The notes under the pieces: generated by a model
What the model was told of the DNA's origin: nothing
The model's input: the letters and a program-made list of their open reading frames with translations, nothing else
Databases searched by the model: none
Position numbers and translations under genes: made by a program
Origin: Lepidostoma basale
Taxonomy: Eukaryota > Arthropoda > Insecta > Trichoptera > Lepidostomatidae
NCBI GenBank assembly: GCA_022606425.2
Contig: JAHDVF020000729.1
Span: 1,302,001-1,366,000 of the forward strand
DNA length: 64,000 nucleotides
Direction of reading: 5' to 3'
Shown: piece after piece, positions 24,096-35,823 of the stretch
How the letters are laid out: the number at the start of each line of letters is the position of its first letter
Numbering within the stretch: position 1 is the first letter of the stretch

Positions 24096-24194
24096 CTGTG
24101 CGCGTGCGGCTCGGCGGGCGGCTGCGGCGAGAGCGGGGTGGGGGGGCGCGAGGAGGCCCGCGGCGCGCCCAGCGCGAGCGCCAGCCCGCTGAAG
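24096..24194 (-). CDS. Candidate internal exon, proline-rich, partial gene
   Basis: On the minus strand a pyrimidine/GT-rich tract ending TGTGTGTGTCCTCCAG stands just before 24194, and CACAG is followed by GTAGGC at 24096/24095. Together they make a good acceptor and a good donor around a 99-base (33-codon) segment. The segment is about 80% GC inside AT-rich flanks. One frame (starting with a split codon) reads FSGLALALGAPRASS then RPPTPLSPQPPAEPHAH, with G or C at every third position. All three frames are open, so composition alone could explain the lack of stops. The plus strand is also open but has a weaker splice pair. The host gene is unknown, and its other exons would lie outside this stretch or be unrecognised. 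No function is assigned. Confidence 0.4.
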
Positions 24195-24454
24195 CTGGAG
24201 GACACACACACGGGTCAGTGGCAGTGTCAGTATACCTACCCATCTACATCTACACAACATCCAAATACAGCTAAATCCTACAACGACCAAATATCGCTAC
24301 ATGAAAAATAAATCGTGAAAAACATTTCCCAATGAAATAAATCCTGGATACGTATCACCGATGATCATTAAAATGAATTTTCAACTAACTGAAATACGTC
24401 GATTATAATTTATACGTACAATCAATTTGGCTACAAATAAAGAGGTAAAATGAA

Positions 24455-24620
24455 ATTTGAAAAAAAAATATTATTTAGAAAAAATTTGTTTGTGAAAAGT
24501 GCAAAAAAAGTGTCGTGAAAATAAAATGTTTTCAAATCATTATTCAAGTGTGAATCTACAACCCAAAGTGACAGCGAATATAGAAGAAATAAATTTAAAC
24601 TGGCATTTTTATAACTTATA
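24455..24620. repeat. Dispersed repeat related to 59225-59420
   Basis: It shares the strings TGAATCTACAACCCAAA (TGAATCCACAACCCAAA in the other copy) and CGAATATAGAAGAAA at similar spacing. The rest is AT-rich and diverged. It is non-coding and unnamed. Confidence 0.45.
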
Positions 24621-25464
24621 ACAGTAAAGACACGATATAAATGTTCTATTACATAAAATTTAAAAAAAAATACAGAAAAAAATAATGCTACGAAAATGGG
24701 AAAACACATAAAAATCGTCGATAGGACTACTAGAAAAAATTGATGAACTAATTACTAGACGGCCCGATGATAATAAGATGAAATATCATCAGAAAATCGG
24801 GTTAGCCAAACATTTACTCTGTATCGAGAAGCGACTTGTTCTTTGGCTCGAGACTTGGAGTGATGACTGCAAGAGTAAACGAAGCGAAAGAATTCCATTG
24901 GCCGCTGGTGGCTACTGTATCCCCCGTGCTCGGCCCGCACCGCGAGTGCACTCTTGACCTAATCTCGGGCGCCCGACACCTGGCAAGCGCGGTAAATTGA
25001 AAATAAAGATTGCTTTTGAAAATGCTCGAGTACCGACGTGCATAAGCATTAATACTTCTCTAATGGCTCAGATCTCACTGGTTTCCTGGAAACATTCATC
25101 ATAACTATCTCGAGTGCACGGTGAACGGAAGATCAATCAATTGAACGTGTCAAATAAAAATAATAATGATATAAAGCAGACCAAGTTGCGCAAAAAATGG
25201 CGAAAAGGAAACGCGACGAAATATTACTTGAAACTGACCTTCGCATCAATTCAAGACAGAAAAAAGTATGATCAATTTACCGGCAGTTGAACGAGCATTG
25301 AGTTTAAACATGTGCTTTGTAATAATACAGGTTGATTTTATGTTTAAGTGCAAATTAAAAAAAGTTGATTGATTTCTAGAATAAAACATCAAAACAAAGT
25401 TTTTTCGACTTTTGAGTTTATTTTTCTCAAAATAAAAAGTGGAAAGAACAGTGGTTTAATTCAT
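24621..25464. other. No gene recognised
   Basis: A GC-richer stretch at 24830-24990 has no supported frame. The remainder is AT-rich. Confidence 0.25.
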
Positions 25465-25521
25465 GAAAAATTCGTCATTATGGAATTCCATAGTGTTAAC
25501 GCTTTAAGTTTATCTAAAATT
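25465..25521. repeat. Dispersed repeat, second copy of 1-62
   Basis: ATTCGTCATTATGGAATTCC, GTGTTAACGC and AAGTTTATCTAAAATT align with window positions 5-55. The end of the repeat abuts a poly-A run and the LINE piece that follows. Confidence 0.55.
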
Positions 25522-25554
25522 TAAACTATATTAAAAAAAAAAACAGTGAACAGC

Positions 25555-25905
25555 CGTTGAAAGGTGGATGTTTTCCTTATCGTACCGAGAATATTGACGA
25601 TACACTGACTCTGATACGATGACTTTCGTGACACCGGTGGGAAGAGCAATTAGTCTGCTGAACGCGGTCTCCTCGGATATCGACGTCTTTCATATTAGTG
25701 AAGGTACGTTCAGGGAACAAATACCCTTGACTTGAGAAAGTATCTTGTCTTCCTAATGTCGAACCATCACTAATGCGTTCCTGGTATTATGTTGTATGTG
25801 TACCTATAATATTTTACCTGTACTCAATAGATGCCTTAAACATTTATGCTGTTTGTAATGTCTTTTGAGTAAATAAACTGATTTGATTTGATTTGATACA
25901 AACTA
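25555..25905 (+). mobile_element. Jockey-type LINE 3' end with TTTGATT tail
   Basis: The frame reads VTPVGRAISLLNAVSSDIDVF and then HISEGTFREQI before a stop, the last part of a LINE ORF2. The 3' UTR that follows ends in AAATAAACTGATTTG repeats. The same protein block and UTR occur on the minus strand at 34979-35390, and the UTR alone at 42391-42456. The TTTGATT tail sets this apart from the GAA- and TTAG-tailed groups. Confidence 0.75.
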
Positions 25906-27114
25906 GGAATTTAACTACAGCGTTGGGATATTGAATATTTTGACACGATCCGTGTACACATGAACATATTCCAGTGCACTCGAGTGTAGAACTTTAATGT
26001 CGCTTATAATGTAATAATTTTAATTATAAGCGATAATATCCCATCGGCCTGTACGAGTTACAATGCTAGATCACCGATAAAACGCCTCATAGAGACTTGC
26101 GCAAGATTTTTGGCAACAAAAAAAACGCCCGGCAAGCAATAGCTAAGAGTCCTTAACCCAAATGCGTTTACATGCGAATTACCGCCCGCCAATCATAATC
26201 TATTACCGTTCATGTGGAACGTAAAAAAATAGGACAAAAGGGGGCAGCACCACCGCGGCGTGGCGAGGGTGCGGCGGGGGGACGGACGAGGAACACTTGA
26301 TTGAAGACGGATGGACGCTGGACACCACTCGCGCTGGCGTCATCGAGTGGAAAATTTGAGAATCGTCACTATTTAGGTTACGGAAAAAAACGCTTCCGAG
26401 AATCAAATGACAATCAATGGCCAAAACGAACTTTTATCGTTTTCAGGAATATGGCAGTTAGTGGTTATACTATTTTTTGTTCAATTAAAAATCAAGTATC
26501 AATCAAGCGTGAATCCTGATTAAAAAATATGAAATCCGATCAAAATAATATAATATTTTTTACAACAATTTGATTGAAGTGTTGATTAATGAATGCGAAT
26601 ATGAAATTAAGTACAACGACGTAAACATACGAATGAACACTCGGGCAGTGGAAAAAACGTAATTATGTGGAACTAGTACTGCGTGTTAACATAAAATAAT
26701 AAACATGGATATCATAATACAAAACTCACGAATGGAAAACGCGACCATCTTGTCATGAGTCATGACTACATAGAAGAAAAAAAAGCTGGGGAATTTTACT
26801 GTTCAACTACTTAATAACATGTTTATTAATTCTAAAAACTTGTAATTATAACGTTACTTGTGAGCTTGTAAGAGACGCAATAAAATAATGGTAGCATAGC
26901 TGAACTGCCGAGTCAACTTCTTTTTAATGCTAATTAATTGGATTATCTCCTTCGCGGCACAAGGGATGAGGAATCATCAAATGTGAACGAAGAATTACAC
27001 TGTTCTCAAGCTATGCGATTGAGCGAAAACTTACAAACGAATATCTTAATTGAAAATTTTAAATAAAGACATTCGTTAAAAAAAACGCTAATAAAAATTA
27101 AAAGTGCAATGTCT
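25906..27114. other. No gene recognised; short hairpin and GC patch
   Basis: An 11-bp inverted repeat (26000-26010 with 26023-26033, TCGCTTATAAT) has a 12-base loop. A GC-rich patch at 26240-26345 is open on both strands without a recognised product. The rest is AT-rich. Confidence 0.3.
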
Positions 27115-27390
27115 TCTATCGTAGCCATTTCCCATTTAATAGGGGTCGATTCTCCTAAGAAAACTTCACCAGGGTTTTCGGTCTTGGGCTATTCCGTTGT
27201 CGATTTGTAGTATTGTCTTTCATCGTTTTAGCCAAATTGCTAAAGGCTGACCCAGACCTTTCCTTTCAGCGTCCAGTAGTAGAGCCTTTTTGTGGTCTTC
27301 GCCTTTTTGTATACGTGCCCGTACCATCGCGGACGACTCTTCCATGCCTTTTCCGCCAAGGGCCAAGTTTGAAGCTTCTAATAGCGTAAT
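27115..27390 (-). mobile_element. LINE 3' end, group 4, decayed
   Basis: On the minus strand, fragments RPRWYGHVYKKAK, then QDRKPW and FLRRIDPY-stop can be read in order across several frames. They match the better copy at 60440-60880 (RPRWYGHVSRR, LDRETWWSRIRRADPK-stop). Several indels and stops are present. No duplication was found. Confidence 0.65.
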
Positions 27391-28525
27391 GTGTACACCT
27401 AATATAAATATTGAAAACTGGTTAACCGCAAGTCTTTCGTGTGCAAATAAAAAAAATAGAAAAATATGACTGGTATACTAGTAAATGGAAGAATAACTGT
27501 GAGTATTGCAGATTGTAAAAATAGCAGTAATTTAGATACTCATCTTACCGAAACAATTCGTAAATATATTCCATTCTGCAGTAACGGGAAAATGATGCTT
27601 ATAAACATAAACGGTTTCTAAACACGAAGAATTTATTGCAAATATATAATATTATAGTTTTAAGATGAGCCATGCAAATATATAGTAAACAAGTTTTAAT
27701 AATTTTTAGTTGTAAAACTTGGGAATATACCATATAATATAACTTCCAATAATGTTTGGTTGACCAATACCAAAATACTAATAAGAGAAAAAAAATACAA
27801 CATAAATAAATAATTTAGATTAACTCACACGTGAAAAAAAAACAAGAGCGTTTATAAATTTATATAAAAAAAATTCCCGTAGTTTCAAATATTTATATTT
27901 TTTATGTGTTCTCGATTGTACAAAGATATAAAACTTAAATATCAAATGATAATGCTAAACAAGGCAAAACATTTCACTCTTAAATGTACGTTGTTAAAAC
28001 AAACGCGTTGAAAACAACGCTTGCGTGAATAATGTAAAAACGAATTTTATGTTTTAAAAATATTTGTTTGGAGAATTCCATCTTCCTTGGAGATAATGCA
28101 CAAAAATAGGAAATACAAGAAGTGACGGGACACCTGGTGTGTGAGAATCGCGGCTTCTGCCACGGCATTAATAGCCATGACATCATCCTACAGATAATCG
28201 GGGAGTGGGGTCCGAGGAACGGGAGAACGAGGAGGACACGGGGGCATCCGACCCGCTCGGGCTCGGAGATAGGCGAGATATGCGCGCGTTCGGAGGTTCA
28301 CGGCGGCTGATTGCCTAAAGCTTACATTGAAGCTGAATGTAGATTTGGCTCCGGCGCAATCTAGGTGGTCTGACATATCTCATTATTTGCCCATCACACT
28401 AATAACGAATTGAAGAATAATTGAATTTAGCTTGTGGAAAAAATATTCACATGTGCATAAATTTCAAACACATTTTAGAATTTAGGCAAACGTAAATAAC
28501 GCATTAATTATGTGGTCATATAAGT
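27391..28525. other. No gene recognised
   Basis: A GC-rich patch at 28120-28310 is open on both strands (plus 28122-28310, minus 28188-28376). A possible plus acceptor CATCATCCTACAG lies at about 28193. No product was recognised, so it is not called as an exon. Confidence 0.25.
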
Positions 28526-29035
28526 CTAACTAACCATCACACTTTTCCCGTAGGCAGAGAGGATGGATCGCACAATGTTATATACTGACATATCTATCAC
28601 TCTTGAACGCTCGTCAATTGTTCCGACTTGGCCGAAAATGGCTGACTTTTAGTAAATGATTAATTTCGTCATGTCATGTCTTCCTTGGTTTTCCTCAGCT
28701 TATTTTTCCATTCACACTACTTGAACATATCTTTTTAACCATTCTTCCCCTCATCCAGTCGTTCCATATGTCCAAACTATCATAGTGACCCTTTCTTAAT
28801 TTTATTTAAGATTCATTCATCCGCCTTACATTCTTTTATTATTTATTCGCTCGGTATTCTATTATACATTGTTTTATCGCACATTCTTCTTAGTGACATC
28901 ATTTCTACATCATTATCTTACTTGTATCTTTCTTCTGCCAACTCCAAGCTTCAATTCCATATATATATGGGTCGGCACAAGATCCCTTATGTGCACTGCC
29001 ATCTTTGCTTCAGTCCATATATTTCTATTTGAGGA
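28526..29035 (-). mobile_element. LINE 3' end, group 6, about 510 bp
   Basis: The plus strand starts CTAACTAACCATCACAC, GTAGGCAGAGAGGATGG and runs through TTGTTCCGACTTGG, CATGTCTTCCTTGG, CCGCTCGGTATTC-like and CCAACTCCAAGCTTC. These are the reverse complement of the group 6 coding region. It is one of the longer copies. A further piece of the same LINE (GTCCGCGAATCCAAACCATC) sits at about 29175-29240, separated by roughly 140 bp. It has many stops. Confidence 0.7.
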
Positions 29036-29245
29036 AGACGTAACACTATGAAAATCATCCAAGTTCAAATAAGGAGGAATGAATAGAAATATGTCAAGAT
29101 AGAAGTGTGAAAACAACAATGAATTATTTACCCTAATTTAACGTTTCTTGAACAATGAATGGTCTTCCTTGATATCGTACCCCATTCACGTGTCCGCGAA
29201 TCCAAACCATCATTGCGTCCATTATTTTATTCTTAAATAATTCAA

Positions 29246-29785
29246 ATAAAACTGAATTTGACAAACTGTACGCGCAAGCAGCTTTGCGATTCTCGGAACG
29301 AAATTAGCGCTAATTTGTTGATCAGGTGGATAGAGAAAGGAAATATTGTAGCCGCGGACTTGTTTTGGTTAGATGTTGTTTTGGTAGAAGAGGAATAAAA
29401 AAAACGAACTGAGCGATTCTAGTGAAGGGAGAGCCAGAGGAATAATGATGGTCCCGACTAAATTACACGGTCCGCTGGTAATACTCTGCGAGGAATTTTT
29501 GCCCTTCGGCAACCGCGATGAGATCATGCGTGGTGCTTTTATTTTAGAAGAGGGGAAAAAAGAAATTATGAAATTTGGGTTAAGATTTAACCGCAGAAAA
29601 TGTGAGAGCAGCAGGCAGAGTACGGTAACCCTCATGCAGCTTGTAGGGAATACGAGACGCATGGTCACTGGAATATTGTTGATATGGAATACTGAAACTA
29701 TCCATTATTAGGAATTATGGGTGAAATTAATAAGGTTTATTTTGCAATTCGCGTAGAATAACAAATGCTAGAATTGTTTTATTGA
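29246..29785. other. No gene recognised
   Basis: ORFs at 29369-29668 (-) and 29445-29711 (+) overlap on opposite strands. Neither shows a known motif. Confidence 0.25.
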
Positions 29786-30195
29786 ACAATGGTTCAAACC
29801 CTTGTATTCTCCATATTCCTTTATGGCTGCGAGTCTTGGACTATGCGAATATCAGAGAGGTCCAAAATTGAAGTTTTCGAGATGTGGTGCTGGCGGCAAA
29901 TGCTACGTATACCCTGGATCATTGACCAGCTGGGTATCAAGGCAAGACTCTCGTGGACGTGCTCTCAGAGAGTGTTCTAAGTATTTTGGGCTCATAGCCC
30001 GGAGAAATCGGGACAACCTTGAAAAGCTCATCATCGCGAAAAAAACAGAGGGAAAGCGACCACAAGGACGACCACCAAGCCGCTGGTCTTTAATTAGCTG
30101 CAACATGAAGACTAACGAGTGATGGGAGCGCATGGCGTGTCATGGTCAATGGTTTACAGGATGGACACGACCCTCAATCATGAGGAATACGACTG
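29786..30195 (+). mobile_element. LINE 3' end, group 1, second copy
   Basis: The frame reads MVQTLVFSIFLYGCESWTM near 29789, FEMWCWRQMLRIPW near 29876 and, after a frame change, DQLGIKARLSWTCSQRV. It then has NLEKLIIAKKTEGKRPQGRPP and an end matching 2640-2715. About 30 bp present in the copy at 2202 (the TRRTNQS segment) are missing, and there is a further deletion after GRPPSRW. It is inactive. Confidence 0.8.
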
Positions 30196-30200
30196 AGAAG

Positions 30201-30624
30201 AAGAGATCACAACACTTTGCTATAATTTAAACACAAACATGTAATATGTATAAAAATACAAATTTTATACAAAGTCACATCGAGCGCCTGGGAAATTTAA
30301 TTCGGGAACTACAGGTCTAAAAAAACGAATTAAAAAATAAATTTAAGTGACAATTTGAAAGAAACACAATTTTATAATACTAAAAACGAAGAATTTATCG
30401 CATAAGTGAAGTTTAATGAAAATCTTTAAAAGAACATGAGCAAATAACCCGCAACTTTCTTTATTTGTACAAAATGGAATGGTTCGTGAAAAATTCATTA
30501 GGTAGGCGTACTATTCAGGTGAGCCAAAGAAAACATTGCAAATACGAAAACAATTTACTGATGGGTTTCTAAAATAGAAAATGCCATTACTAACACATTT
30601 ATTGTAATAACCCAGGTATTATTC
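30201..30624. other. No gene recognised
   Basis: AT-rich with no supported frame. Confidence 0.25.
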
Positions 30625-30884
30625 ATACTTGGATGGTTTGGACATATGGAAAGAATGAATGAAGAAAGAATGGTAAAAAAAGACCGAGGAAAACGTGGCA
30701 CGATCAAATAAATCAAATATTAAATGTTGGCCATGCGAGGAGTTAGAGAAATCGACGCGCGTGTATGACACTATGTATGAATGTTGAGGAAGCGAGAGAA
30801 ATATGTCAGGAAAGAAAAGTGTGACAGTCCATTCTTTCTGCCTACCCCTTCGGGGAGACGGCGTGATGGTTAGTTAGTTTATTC
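30625..30884 (+). mobile_element. LINE 3' end, group 6
   Basis: It reads WFGHMERMNEERMVKK near 30631, then RPRKTWHDQ, IKYMLAM-like debris, MNVEEAREICQERKV near 30775 and the SILSAYPFGETA-stop end at about 30870, with a GTTAGTTAGTT tail. A block between VKK and RPRK is deleted compared with 31648. The end is the clearest example of the group's terminal protein and was used to name it. Confidence 0.85.
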
Positions 30885-30985
30885 ATACTTATGTAAGCGT
30901 CTGTCTTATAGGAGTTTTATTAAGTTTTATATGGAATGACATGTTTTGCCATTCTTAGGCATTATCAAATGTGACGAGAATCAAG
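30885..30985. repeat. Fragment of the GACATGTTTCGCC palindromic family
   Basis: It carries AAGCGTCTGTCTTATAGG, TTTATATGGAATGACATG and TTTTGCCATTCTTAGGCATT, ATCAAATGTG. This order matches the target broken by a LINE at 62160-62640 and serves as its uninterrupted reference. It abuts the group 6 tail. Confidence 0.6.
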
Positions 30986-31245
30986 TGCGGGGTCGATTAT
31001 ATACCCGAGTTAGTATAACAGAATATGGTAATTACGGCAATTGAAATAGTTTACATTAGTTACGAGGGTAGAAAGAAGACCGACGTTTAAAGTTTTACAT
31101 CATTGTTCAAGAAACAATAAAAAAAAATATATTTATACTTTCAGAATTCCATAAAATATATGGTATAACACTTTTTTTTTAGAATCCTTATCGCATTAAT
31201 AATGAGTAATTGAAGTCAGTCGATATCAAATAGTGTAATTATTTA

Positions 31246-31550
31246 TTCTTCTTAATGTAGATCTTGTTGCTTGTTTCTCGAGAAGGATTAACCTCCTGCG
31301 AAGTCGATTAATCTTTTTGGTGGTCTGCCCGGGGGTCGTCTACCTTGGGATTGGCCGTGCGATACAATGTGAGGGAGTCTGGATGAATCCATTCTTCTCA
31401 CGTGTGCGTGCCAATGTCTTCTTCGTTGCCTCCCTCACTTAGGTGAAATTTTCGTTAGCGAAATCTTCAACCTTTTCTCTTATTCTCGTAATCCTAATTT
31501 AATCACGGAGTGTCTTGCCAGATATGCTCCTGAGTGCCTTCATTTCAGAC
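31246..31550 (-). mobile_element. LINE 3' end, group 5
   Basis: On the minus strand: MKALRSISGKTLRD near 31544, RIREKVEDFA, a damaged middle, and a GGRPRQTTKKINRL-like end near 31320. The 3' end is TTCTTAATGTAGATCTTG on the plus strand, matching the 40555 copy. It is frameshifted and has stops. Confidence 0.6.
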
Positions 31551-31647
31551 ACTGTACGCGCGTTATTGTAATTGTGGTGTGGAAGAATGGAATTGGCAAA
31601 AGGATGTGAGCAGAAAAAAATGAGGTAGAGATGACATCCCTTAGACA

Positions 31648-32030
31648 ATGGTAAATCGATGTACGACAGAATTTCACATGCTGATATAAGAAAGAAATGT
31701 AGAGCAGAATAAATTATTATGAACAAAATCATGAAAGTTTTCGGCGTTGGTTTGAACATATTGAACGCATGGATGAAGAAAGAATGGTTAAGAAAGTAAA
31801 CGTTAACGATGTGAATAGAGTACAGAGTCGTGGGAAACCGAGGAAAACTTGGTGTGATCAAATCAATCATATCTAAAACGTCAGCCACGTAAAAAATCGA
31901 CGCGCGTACATGACAAGATGTATGAATGTCGTGGTAGCGAGAGAAACATGTCAGGAATGGACAGTGTGGCAGTCCATTTTATCTGCCTACCCCTACGGAG
32001 AGAAGGCTAATTGGTTTAGTTAATTAGTTA
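31648..32030 (+). mobile_element. LINE 3' end, group 6, reference copy
   Basis: The longest uninterrupted plus-oriented copy: GATGTACGACAG, ATGCTGATATAAG, ALVHNHESFRR-like debris, WFEHIERMDEERMVKKVNV near 31748, VNRVQSRGKPRKTWCDQI near 31815, then the MNV..AREICQEW region and a damaged SILSAYP end. It gives the intact target for the nested insertion at 19527 and has indels and stops of its own. The reverse-strand ORF at 31499-31888 is a shadow. Confidence 0.8.
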
Positions 32031-32555
32031 AAATAATAGGATTCTATCAAAAGTAAAAAAAAACACGTGTTCTTAAATGAAAAACAATAATAACAAGTCT
32101 TCGTAATACGTTAAAACAAAAAAAAATGTTTTCGTTGAATAGCTAGCAATTTGGTGAAATTACAATAAAATAACGAAGAAGACATAAAAACATGGATGTT
32201 TACACCGTGACACATGTGTGACAATCCGAGGGTTCGGCTTACTACTGCAAGCGTGTTGGGCGCATGACGTGATCGCCGCAGTTAACCTTCGGAGGAACAA
32301 CAAGAAAAAAAGGCGCCCGGAGAGTAAACACGGTCCTTGGGAAAGGACGGCGAAGGTTAATGGTTTATTTAGTGAAGCAGCCCGTCCACGATTAAAACGG
32401 ATGATGACGGATAGCAATTATAATGCAGCCGAACAAATAGGATACGTCTTTCGATACGACAATAATATGGATGGACGTTGAAATAAAACATTCTAAATTT
32501 GGGACGACTGTGTGGATATGGCTGTCTCTAAACTTACTCCTTGGCATCGTGCTGT
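32031..32555. other. No gene recognised
   Basis: The plus ORF at 32218-32481 lies in a GC-richer patch and has a basic stretch (RRNNKKKRRP) but no family motif. It may be chance or an exon of an unknown gene. Confidence 0.25.
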
Positions 32556-32900
32556 ATGTCCGAAGGGGTAGGCAGAAAGAATGGACCGCCATACTGTTCT
32601 TTACTGACATCGCTTCCTTAAAAATTCATACATCGTGTCATGCACACACCTCGATTTCTCCGATTGCTCGCGTGGCTTGATTGATTTGATGTGTCACGTT
32701 TTACCGTGTCTTTCTCTTTTTCTTGTATCGTTTACATATACTTTCATAATCATACTTTCATCATTCATTATTTCCATGTATCGAAACCATCTTTACGACA
32801 CTTTCATTATCTAGTTCATAACACTTTCATTCGCACTGCATTTACTTCTTATATTTGCATTTAAAACAAAACTATTAATCTTATACAGATTCATTATCTG
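32556..32900 (-). mobile_element. LINE 3' end, group 6
   Basis: The plus strand reads CCGAAGGGGTAGGCAGAAAG, then CATCGTGTCATGCACAC, TCGATTTCTCCGATTGC, CATTATTTCCATGTATCG, AAACCATC and ACACTTTCATTCGCACTGC. All of these are also present at 48595-48995. The GTTA tail is missing. Confidence 0.75.
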
Positions 32901-33350
32901 TGAATGTGTCGTATTTTCCGAACTTCTGCCACGTGGTTCGTTGAAAGTAAGTTGATTCTACCAAATGGGGTTGTAGTTTTATGAAAATTGTTACTGTCCT
33001 ACAATTCGTATTAAGTATTAAATAGACAGTGAATAAATGGGACATTCGTGAGTTATTCTATTGAAATCGGCAATTAAACGACATTGAATAATTTATTTAG
33101 TACGTACAATCAAGTTATCTAGGGTATGCCGGACATTTTTGTTTTGCCCTTAAAAGGTGAAATAGCTCAAACTATAATAAGGAATTTTAAGTTCATAGAG
33201 AAAAAAAGATTTCTTATTAATAAGCAAGTCATTTGTATTTGTTATTGAATTCTGGTATTACAACACTTTATTTCACTTAACAGACATGTTTCCACAACAA
33301 CAAAGTGAATAGAAGAAATTCATTTGTATAACATTTATAAAATTGTAAAA
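32901..33350. other. No gene recognised
   Basis: AT-rich with no supported frame. Confidence 0.25.
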
Positions 33351-33620
33351 TTATATATACAATATATTTTTTAAATTGCGAGTAACTAAAAAGCAAAATT
33401 CTTTTTCTGTGGGGTAGGTAAGAAATATCACTGTCACTTTCTTCCATCTCCTCATTCGTATATTATGTCGCACGAGCAGACAAGTTGCTGAGACTTCTAG
33501 CATGTCCGATAAAGAGTTTGACTGATTGCTCCATTTTGTATTTAACCTTCCTTGACGTTTTGGTCTACCCATATTGCAAATGTTTTTTTGTAAATTAATT
33601 AGTTCATAAAATTTTAACAA
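33351..33620 (-). mobile_element. Possible decayed LINE C-terminus
   Basis: The minus frame contains MGRPKRQGRLNTKWSNQ and, further on, RMRRWKKVT. This resembles the GRP..RW.DQI ... RWR.V pattern that closes several of the LINE groups here. No nucleotide match to another copy in the window was seen and there is no tail, so the call is weak. Confidence 0.3.
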
Positions 33621-34360
33621 AACACCATTTCACTTCTTATGTGTACAATTCATATCGGAAGTAAACAGCATTCCTCTAATGACAAGGTTATTTTTCAATA
33701 ATTGTACAATGGCATTGTTTGTATTGTGAGAACGTATAATTTATTTCGTTTTGTGATGTCTTTATAATTTTTTTGAAGAGATAGTTAAATAAAAATTACT
33801 TTAATATTTGATAATTTAAACACAGAAAATGTTTTGTTATAATGCCACATTGTTTACAATTATTAGGTATTTATGAGGTCACACGTAATTGTCACGTGTC
33901 TAATCATCAACGAATATGTAAATAAATGATTATAATTAATAGTCTGTCTAAGAGATTTCTTATTCTTAATTGAATTGAATAACAATTTCATAACGACTAA
34001 CAAGTACCGCCTTCTCTATCTAATGAAGAGAGACATAAGAACACATATCTGCTGTTCATTGTGTTAGATCATGTATTTTGTTTTGGCAAAGTTTATTGAA
34101 CTTGTGAAATGCTAGTGGAATAAAACTCCCGGCGATTACAACCTTTTCCGATAGCAGAAGTTCGCTGTGTGTAGTAGGACTATGTTAAGCCGGTCTCACA
34201 ACAATCAGGGTAACATATTTCGGAGCAACATTTCGTAAGTATAATTATAGGATTGCCATATTTCGCCTTACTAGGAAATCATCAAATGTATTTGATTGAT
34301 TCATATTTATATATTTTACAGAAAAAAAAAAAAAACTTAATTTGTGATGTGACATTACTA
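33621..34360. other. No gene recognised
   Basis: AT-rich. Nothing named. Confidence 0.25.
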
Positions 34361-34480
34361 AATTAAAAAATAATACACTTGTACTATCTGTATCTAAACC
34401 ACTTTATGTTGTTATAATTGGTTTCGCTCCCGACGAAGCTTCGGCGGGAGCGAAATCGGTTGGATTTTTACTTTATTGTT
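34361..34480. repeat. Relative of the 35897 MITE, with inner hairpin
   Basis: The left end AATAATACACTTGTACTATC, TGTATCTAAACCACTTTATG matches the left arm of the element at 35897. The centre (34421-34458) folds as TTTCGCTCCCG / CGGGAGCGAAA around GAAGCTTC. The right arm is lost or diverged. Confidence 0.6.
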
Positions 34481-34726
34481 AAAAAACAATAAATAACATT
34501 TTGTTCAATCTTGAGCTCATAAATTTTCGAACTTGTCGAAACTCCGCTCTGAAAGCATCCAATTAAATGAAATTTATATATGTTCACTAAATCTGCGGAG
34601 TTTGTTCAGGTGAATTGAACATGTTAATAAGCGTTTAAAAAACAAAACTTAAATAATCAATACAGAAATTAACGAAATCAAAGTATTTAACGTGTAAATA
34701 TATATATTTTAACTAAATAACAAGCC

Positions 34727-34935
34727 ATCACGCCGTTTCCCCGAAAGGTTAGCCAGAAATAATGAATCGCAATACTTCTCTCGATTTAAAACCCATACAT
34801 CGTGTCATGGACGCACGTCGATTTCTCCGATTCCTCAAGGGTTTGACATTAAATATTTGATTGAGCCATGTTTTTACCTGTCTTCCTCTATTTCTTGTTC
34901 TGTTTACATCGTTAACAAATAACTCTTTAGTAAAA
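34727..34935 (-). mobile_element. LINE 3' end, group 6
   Basis: The plus strand carries AACAAGCCATCACGCCG, CCGAAAGG, CATCGTGTCATGGACGCACG, TCGATTTCTCCGATTCC and CTGTCTTCCTCTATTTC, all landmarks shared with 14512 and 48595. Confidence 0.7.
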
Positions 34936-34978
34936 ACTTTTTAATCGTATGTTTTAAATACCTTCATTTGGTTTTCAA

Positions 34979-35390
34979 ATTAAATCAAATCAAATCAGTT
35001 TATTAACTCAAAAGACAATACAAACAGGAAAATGTTTAAGGCATCTATTGAGTACAGGTAAAATATTATAAAAATACAACATAGTACCAGGAACGCATTA
35101 GAGATGGTTCGACATTAGGAAGACAAGATACTTTCTAAAGTCAAGAGTATTTGTCTCCTGAACGTACCTTCACTAATATAAAAAACGTCGATCTCCGAGG
35201 AGACCGCGTTCCGCAGACTAATTGCTCTTCCCACCGGTGTCACCAGAGGCAGATTGGTTCTGATGACCGGTAGGTAAAACAATTTGTGCTGTCGTTCTCG
35301 GAGAAATCTATCAGGGATAAAAAGACCACCACCCTCTAGCACGGCTAAGTTCTCGAAATTTAAAGAAATGGATAATGAGATGCCCATCTC
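34979..35390 (-). mobile_element. Jockey-type LINE 3' end, longer copy
   Basis: The minus frame reads LEGGGLFIPDRFLRERQ, HKLFYLPVIRTNLPLVTPVG, RAISLRNAVSSEIDVF and YISEGTFRRQILLTLES-stop, followed by the same 3' UTR and TTTGATT tail as 25555. Upstream (35391-35570) a neighbouring frame reads RLCAVKPRANFTPRQLRRFD, which may be the same ORF after a frameshift or unrelated DNA. It is inactive. Confidence 0.75.
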
Positions 35391-35570
35391 TTCGAAGCTG
35401 TAAAGAATTGGGTATTGGGATCATGGGGTCAAAACGTCTCAACTGTCGCGGTGTGAAGTTGGCTCTAGGTTTTACAGCACACAGCCGCGTGGCGTACGGC
35501 TCTGTGTACGAGTGTGGAGGATACGGCCGCCCGCCTACTACGTGTAGTGTGCGGCCTAAAGTCGTCTAGA

Positions 35571-35823
35571 GGGCACATAAAACAAAGGATGACAGGCGAA
35601 ACGGGCCCCTGCCCAAATCAAATGTATATGTTCTCCAATCGATAGACCACATTCGAGAGATATTTAAATGTCACAGAAACGAAAGAATTTTTTAGAATAC
35701 ATATACATTAAATATTACAAATATAATAATAACGTGTGTATAAATTGTTAAAAAGTAAAAACGGTTTTGCTAATAGATTATATTGGAATATAAGTATAAG
35801 ATCAGAATAAATGCGGTAGTGAT
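35571..35823. other. No gene recognised
   Basis: Short AT-rich spacer with no supported feature. Confidence 0.2.

Noticed and set aside
23968..24311. Longer ORFs on both strands through the GC-rich island at 24096-24194
   Set aside because: High GC removes stop codons in every frame. Only the splice-bounded part is supported, so the full ORFs are not called.
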